Assembly: GCF_003576645.1 (NCBI RefSeq)
Contig: NC_044916.1
Span: 32,626,079-32,690,078 of the forward strand
Direction: 5' to 3'
From: Ipomoea triloba
Taxonomy: Eukaryota > Streptophyta > Magnoliopsida > Solanales > Convolvulaceae
Length of the DNA: 64,000 nt
Shown here: positions 61,520-64,000 of the stretch, in pieces
Layout: every line of letters begins with the position of its first letter
Numbering within the stretch: the first letter of the stretch is position 1
Notes under the pieces: generated by a model
The model's database searches: none
What the model saw: only the letters and a program-made list of their open reading frames with translations
What the model was told of the DNA's origin: nothing
Translations under genes and position numbers: made by a program

Positions 61520-62670
61520 AATTAGCATTCACTCGCAAATTATGCGGTGGACCTGGGTCAAATACGATGCCGTTTCACTTTTTTTTTTCTTTTTTTAATT
61601 TACTGAACATATAGCTCTGAAATGTGTGAATGTGGAGGTTTCAAATTGTGAATATGGAGTATAGAATTTGTGAATGTAGAGTTATGAATGTGTGAATCTG
61701 TAGAAGAGTTAACAGAGTTCTAGCAGCCTTGAAATGTGTGAATGTGGAAGTTTCAAATTGTGAATATGGAGTATAGAATTTGTGAATGTAGAGTTATGAA
61801 TGTGTGAATCTGTAGAAGAGTTAACAGAGTTCTAGCAGCCTTGAAATGTGTGAATGTGGAAGTTTCAAATTGTGAATATGGAGTATAGAATTTGTGAATG
61901 TAGAGTTATGAATGTGTGAATCTGTAGAAGAGTTAACAGAGTTCTAGCAGCCTTGAAATGTGTGAATGTGGAAGTTTCAAATTGTGAATATGGAGTATAG
62001 AATTTGTGAATGTAGAGTTATGAATGTGTGAATCTGTAGAAGAGTTAACAGAGTTCTAGCAGCCTTGAAATGTGTGAATGTGGAAGTTTCAAATTGTGAA
62101 TATGGAGTATAGAATTTGTGAATGTAGAGTTATGAATGTGTGAATCTGTAGAAGAGTTAACAGAGTTCTAGCAGCCTTGAAATGTGTGAATGTGGAAGTT
62201 TCAAATTGTGAATATGGAGTATAGAATTTGTGAATGTAGAGTTATGAATGTGTGAATCTGTAGTAGAGTTAACAGAGTTTTAGCAGCCTTGAAATGTGTA
62301 AATGTGGAAGTTTTAAATTGTGAATATTGAGTATAGAATTTGTGAATGTAGAGTTATGAATGTGTGAATGTGGAGTTCCCAAGTTGTGAACATGGTGTAT
62401 AAGACCTGTGAATATAGAGTTTTGAATGTGTGAATGCATAACAATGGTAATATAGTTAATAAACATATAGCCTGTAATGTGTGAATGTGGAGTTTTCAAA
62501 TTATGAATATTGAGTATAGGATCTGTGAATGTAGAGTTTGTGTTCTGTTGGAATGAGGAGTCGTTAACGCCGTTAATTTTTTTATTTTTTTAATTGTGAA
62601 ACGACGTCGTATTGGACCCAGGTCCACCTTGCAAGGTGGACCTGGGTCCACGGCATAACTACTGGCGTTC
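61520..62670. mobile_element. TIR element containing the 112-bp minisatellite
   Basis: Left TTATGCGGTGGACCTGGGTC ... ATACGATGCCGTTTCAC is matched inverted at the right by GTGAAACGACGTCGTATTGG ... GGACCTGGGTCCACGGCATAA. The right end also has its own internal palindrome around CCTTGCAAGG. Flanks CATTCACTC and CGTTCACTA may be a diverged TSD. Bounds approximate; no transposase. Confidence 0.6.
61611..62365. repeat. Minisatellite, 112-bp unit, about six to seven copies
   Basis: The start word GAAATGTGTGAATGTGGA recurs at 61619, 61731, 61843, 61955, 62067, 62179 and 62291, exactly 112 bp apart. Middle copies are almost identical; the last is diverged and is followed to about 62550 by shorter TGTGAATG-type pieces. 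Inside each unit TGTGAATxTGxAG words recur, so it arose from a shorter ancestral repeat. Confidence 0.95.
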
Positions 62671-63706
62671 ACTAGTTAAGGCTTTTTACCTTCATTTCGG
62701 ACAGTCGTAGACATCGGGGAACAGAGAGAAGGCCCAAAAAACAAGGTAGTTAGGCCCATATAGCATCCAGCAACTTTGCTCTTAAAAGGATATCAGCCTG
62801 CAACTAAACTGGCCTTGGGCTTTCATGGATTTATAATTGTATACAACTGTATGAACCTAATGGACTAATGGTGGGCAGATCATATGTATGAATAATGGGT
62901 CATAAGATGGATATTAAGAAAGAGGGGTATGGGATCATATCATCACAGATAATGAACAATTAAATTCACTTCCTTCCCAGTTAACTCTAGTCAATATTAC
63001 AACAGAGAAGAGAGAAGTAGAGAACATATAAGGCTTATTAAAAAATTTAAGTATATGTGGATACTCTTTTCAATTATATAAGGTTCTGTTACATGTGGGA
63101 GTGTAAATCAGGTGTCACTAAACCATAAGGTCTTTGACATATATAAGGTTTAAAACATGTATATATTAAGTTGGAATCAGGTAGCACCATGATAACTGTC
63201 TAATTGCTCTTATTTTACCTTATATTTCAGCTTATTTTGCTGGTAATTTGTATTAACTTGGTCCCAAAATGTCATTGATTGCTTCATTTGTTTACTTAGG
63301 CGAATATGTATATGATAAATGCGATGATTTGAAATTTTTTTTGAGCATTTTAGATGAGTTTAGAATTAATGGGAGGTAAAATAAGAAGTTAGATACAATT
63401 GTTCGTCTATTATTGTTATATTATATTTTCTTTAAAAAAAAAAAACAAATATGTAAGCTTTATAAAATGTATAGCATGTAGATCTTAAATTGACTTCAAT
63501 TATATTTAAAGCCTACAATAAAGTATCTTTAATGACCTACTAAGCCTTTAAAAATGACAATTTATATCATGGACTAGGGTCCACATAGCATTATGGACCA
63601 TAGATCAAAATAATGACATACAGAATTTATACTTGTAAGGTACAAAATTTCATAGCACAAAACACATAATAAAATCACAACACAAGACACATACACATGT
63701 TACATA
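62671..63706. other. Spacer, no gene seen
   Basis: AT-rich. A SINE-like fragment on the minus strand at about 63085-63150 (TGTCAAAGACCTTATGG) is the only recognisable unit. Confidence 0.5.
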
Positions 63707-63973
63707 CTCTCTCTCTCTGTCCCATTTTATTTATCTTACTTACTATTCCGTATTTATTAATCAAATAAACTATTTCTTATTTGTTTATTTTCTTTAATAT
63801 TTTTACTTATTTTTTAATTTGATTTTTGTGTTTAATAGTACTTTTTAGTATAGTTTCTAAATATATAAATGTTGTATATATACTAGTACTTAATATTATG
63901 AAAAATTGAATTAAAAATAACTTTAGTCAAGTCTTATTAACCGAACCAAACACATAAAATGGGATGAAGGAAG
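63707..63973. mobile_element. Stowaway-like MITE
   Basis: Starts CTCTCTCTCTCTGTCCCATT after TA and ends AAAATGGGATGAAGGAAG before TA. The inner AGTCAAGTCTTATTAACCG matches the copy at 53267. Confidence 0.7.
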
Positions 63974-64000
63974 TATTTATTTTTTATATCTAAGTTAGGT

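Noticed and set aside
61611..62365. CRISPR-like array
   Set aside because: Whole 112-bp units repeat without distinct spacers, in a plant nuclear context.
1..64000. LTR retrotransposon or viral insertion
   Set aside because: No gag, protease, reverse transcriptase, integrase or viral motif, and no paired long terminal repeats seen.

Overview
This is a 64 kb piece of AT-rich nuclear DNA from a flowering plant. The protein-coding genes have GT-AG introns. There is a nuclear-type tRNA-Trp, a plant galactolipid synthase, an XTH, a UGT75-like glycosyltransferase and a TMK-type receptor kinase. The spacers are packed with small plant DNA transposons, Helitron pieces and tRNA-derived SINEs. It is a eudicot; an asterid such as Convolvulaceae or Solanaceae is my guess only. 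No LTR-retrotransposon gag-pol, no bacterial operon and no CRISPR array is visible. One gap of 998 N and three single N sit in or next to low-complexity or duplicated sequence.

Layout. 1-12.5 kb: two genes on the minus strand. The first encodes a 281-aa plastid-type protein with a DprA/SMF-like Rossmann domain (six exons). The second encodes a 1200-aa acidic, low-complexity protein with one N-terminal C2H2 finger (five exons, one of 2.5 kb). 12.5-25 kb: no functional gene. It holds Helitron-type ends, a decayed fragment resembling an ALKBH9/10 RNA demethylase gene, and two long-TIR Mutator-like non-autonomous elements, both with target-site duplications (TSDs). 25.7-30.5 kb: MGDG synthase on the plus strand (eight exons, the N gap lies in an intron). 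32.7-33.8 kb: XTH on the plus strand. 34.1 kb: tRNA-Trp(CCA) on the minus strand. 35-44 kb: transposon-rich, including a SINE with a hAT-type MITE nested in its B box, another long-TIR element, a Helitron with canonical ends, and a second SINE with a 17-bp TSD. 44.7-46.1 kb: intronless UGT on the plus strand. 46-54.7 kb: MITEs and a fourth long-TIR element. 54.7-58 kb: TMK1-like LRR receptor kinase on the plus strand (two exons). 58-64 kb: a hairpin MITE, a second copy of the 43-kb SINE family with a tandemly amplified tail, a 112-bp minisatellite inside a TIR-flanked element, and a Stowaway-like MITE.

The genes do not form a pathway. Two products are predicted plastid proteins (DprA-like, MGDG synthase), one is secreted to the cell wall (XTH), one is a plasma-membrane receptor (TMK) and one is a cytosolic small-molecule glucosyltransferase. 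I did not find a convincing new biological system. The most informative signals are in transposon biology: precisely bounded nested insertions, four long-TIR elements whose ends look alike, a probable Helitron gene capture, and a 137-bp duplication across a single N that looks like an assembly error. All exon joins were worked out by eye from splice sites, frame continuity and family resemblance.
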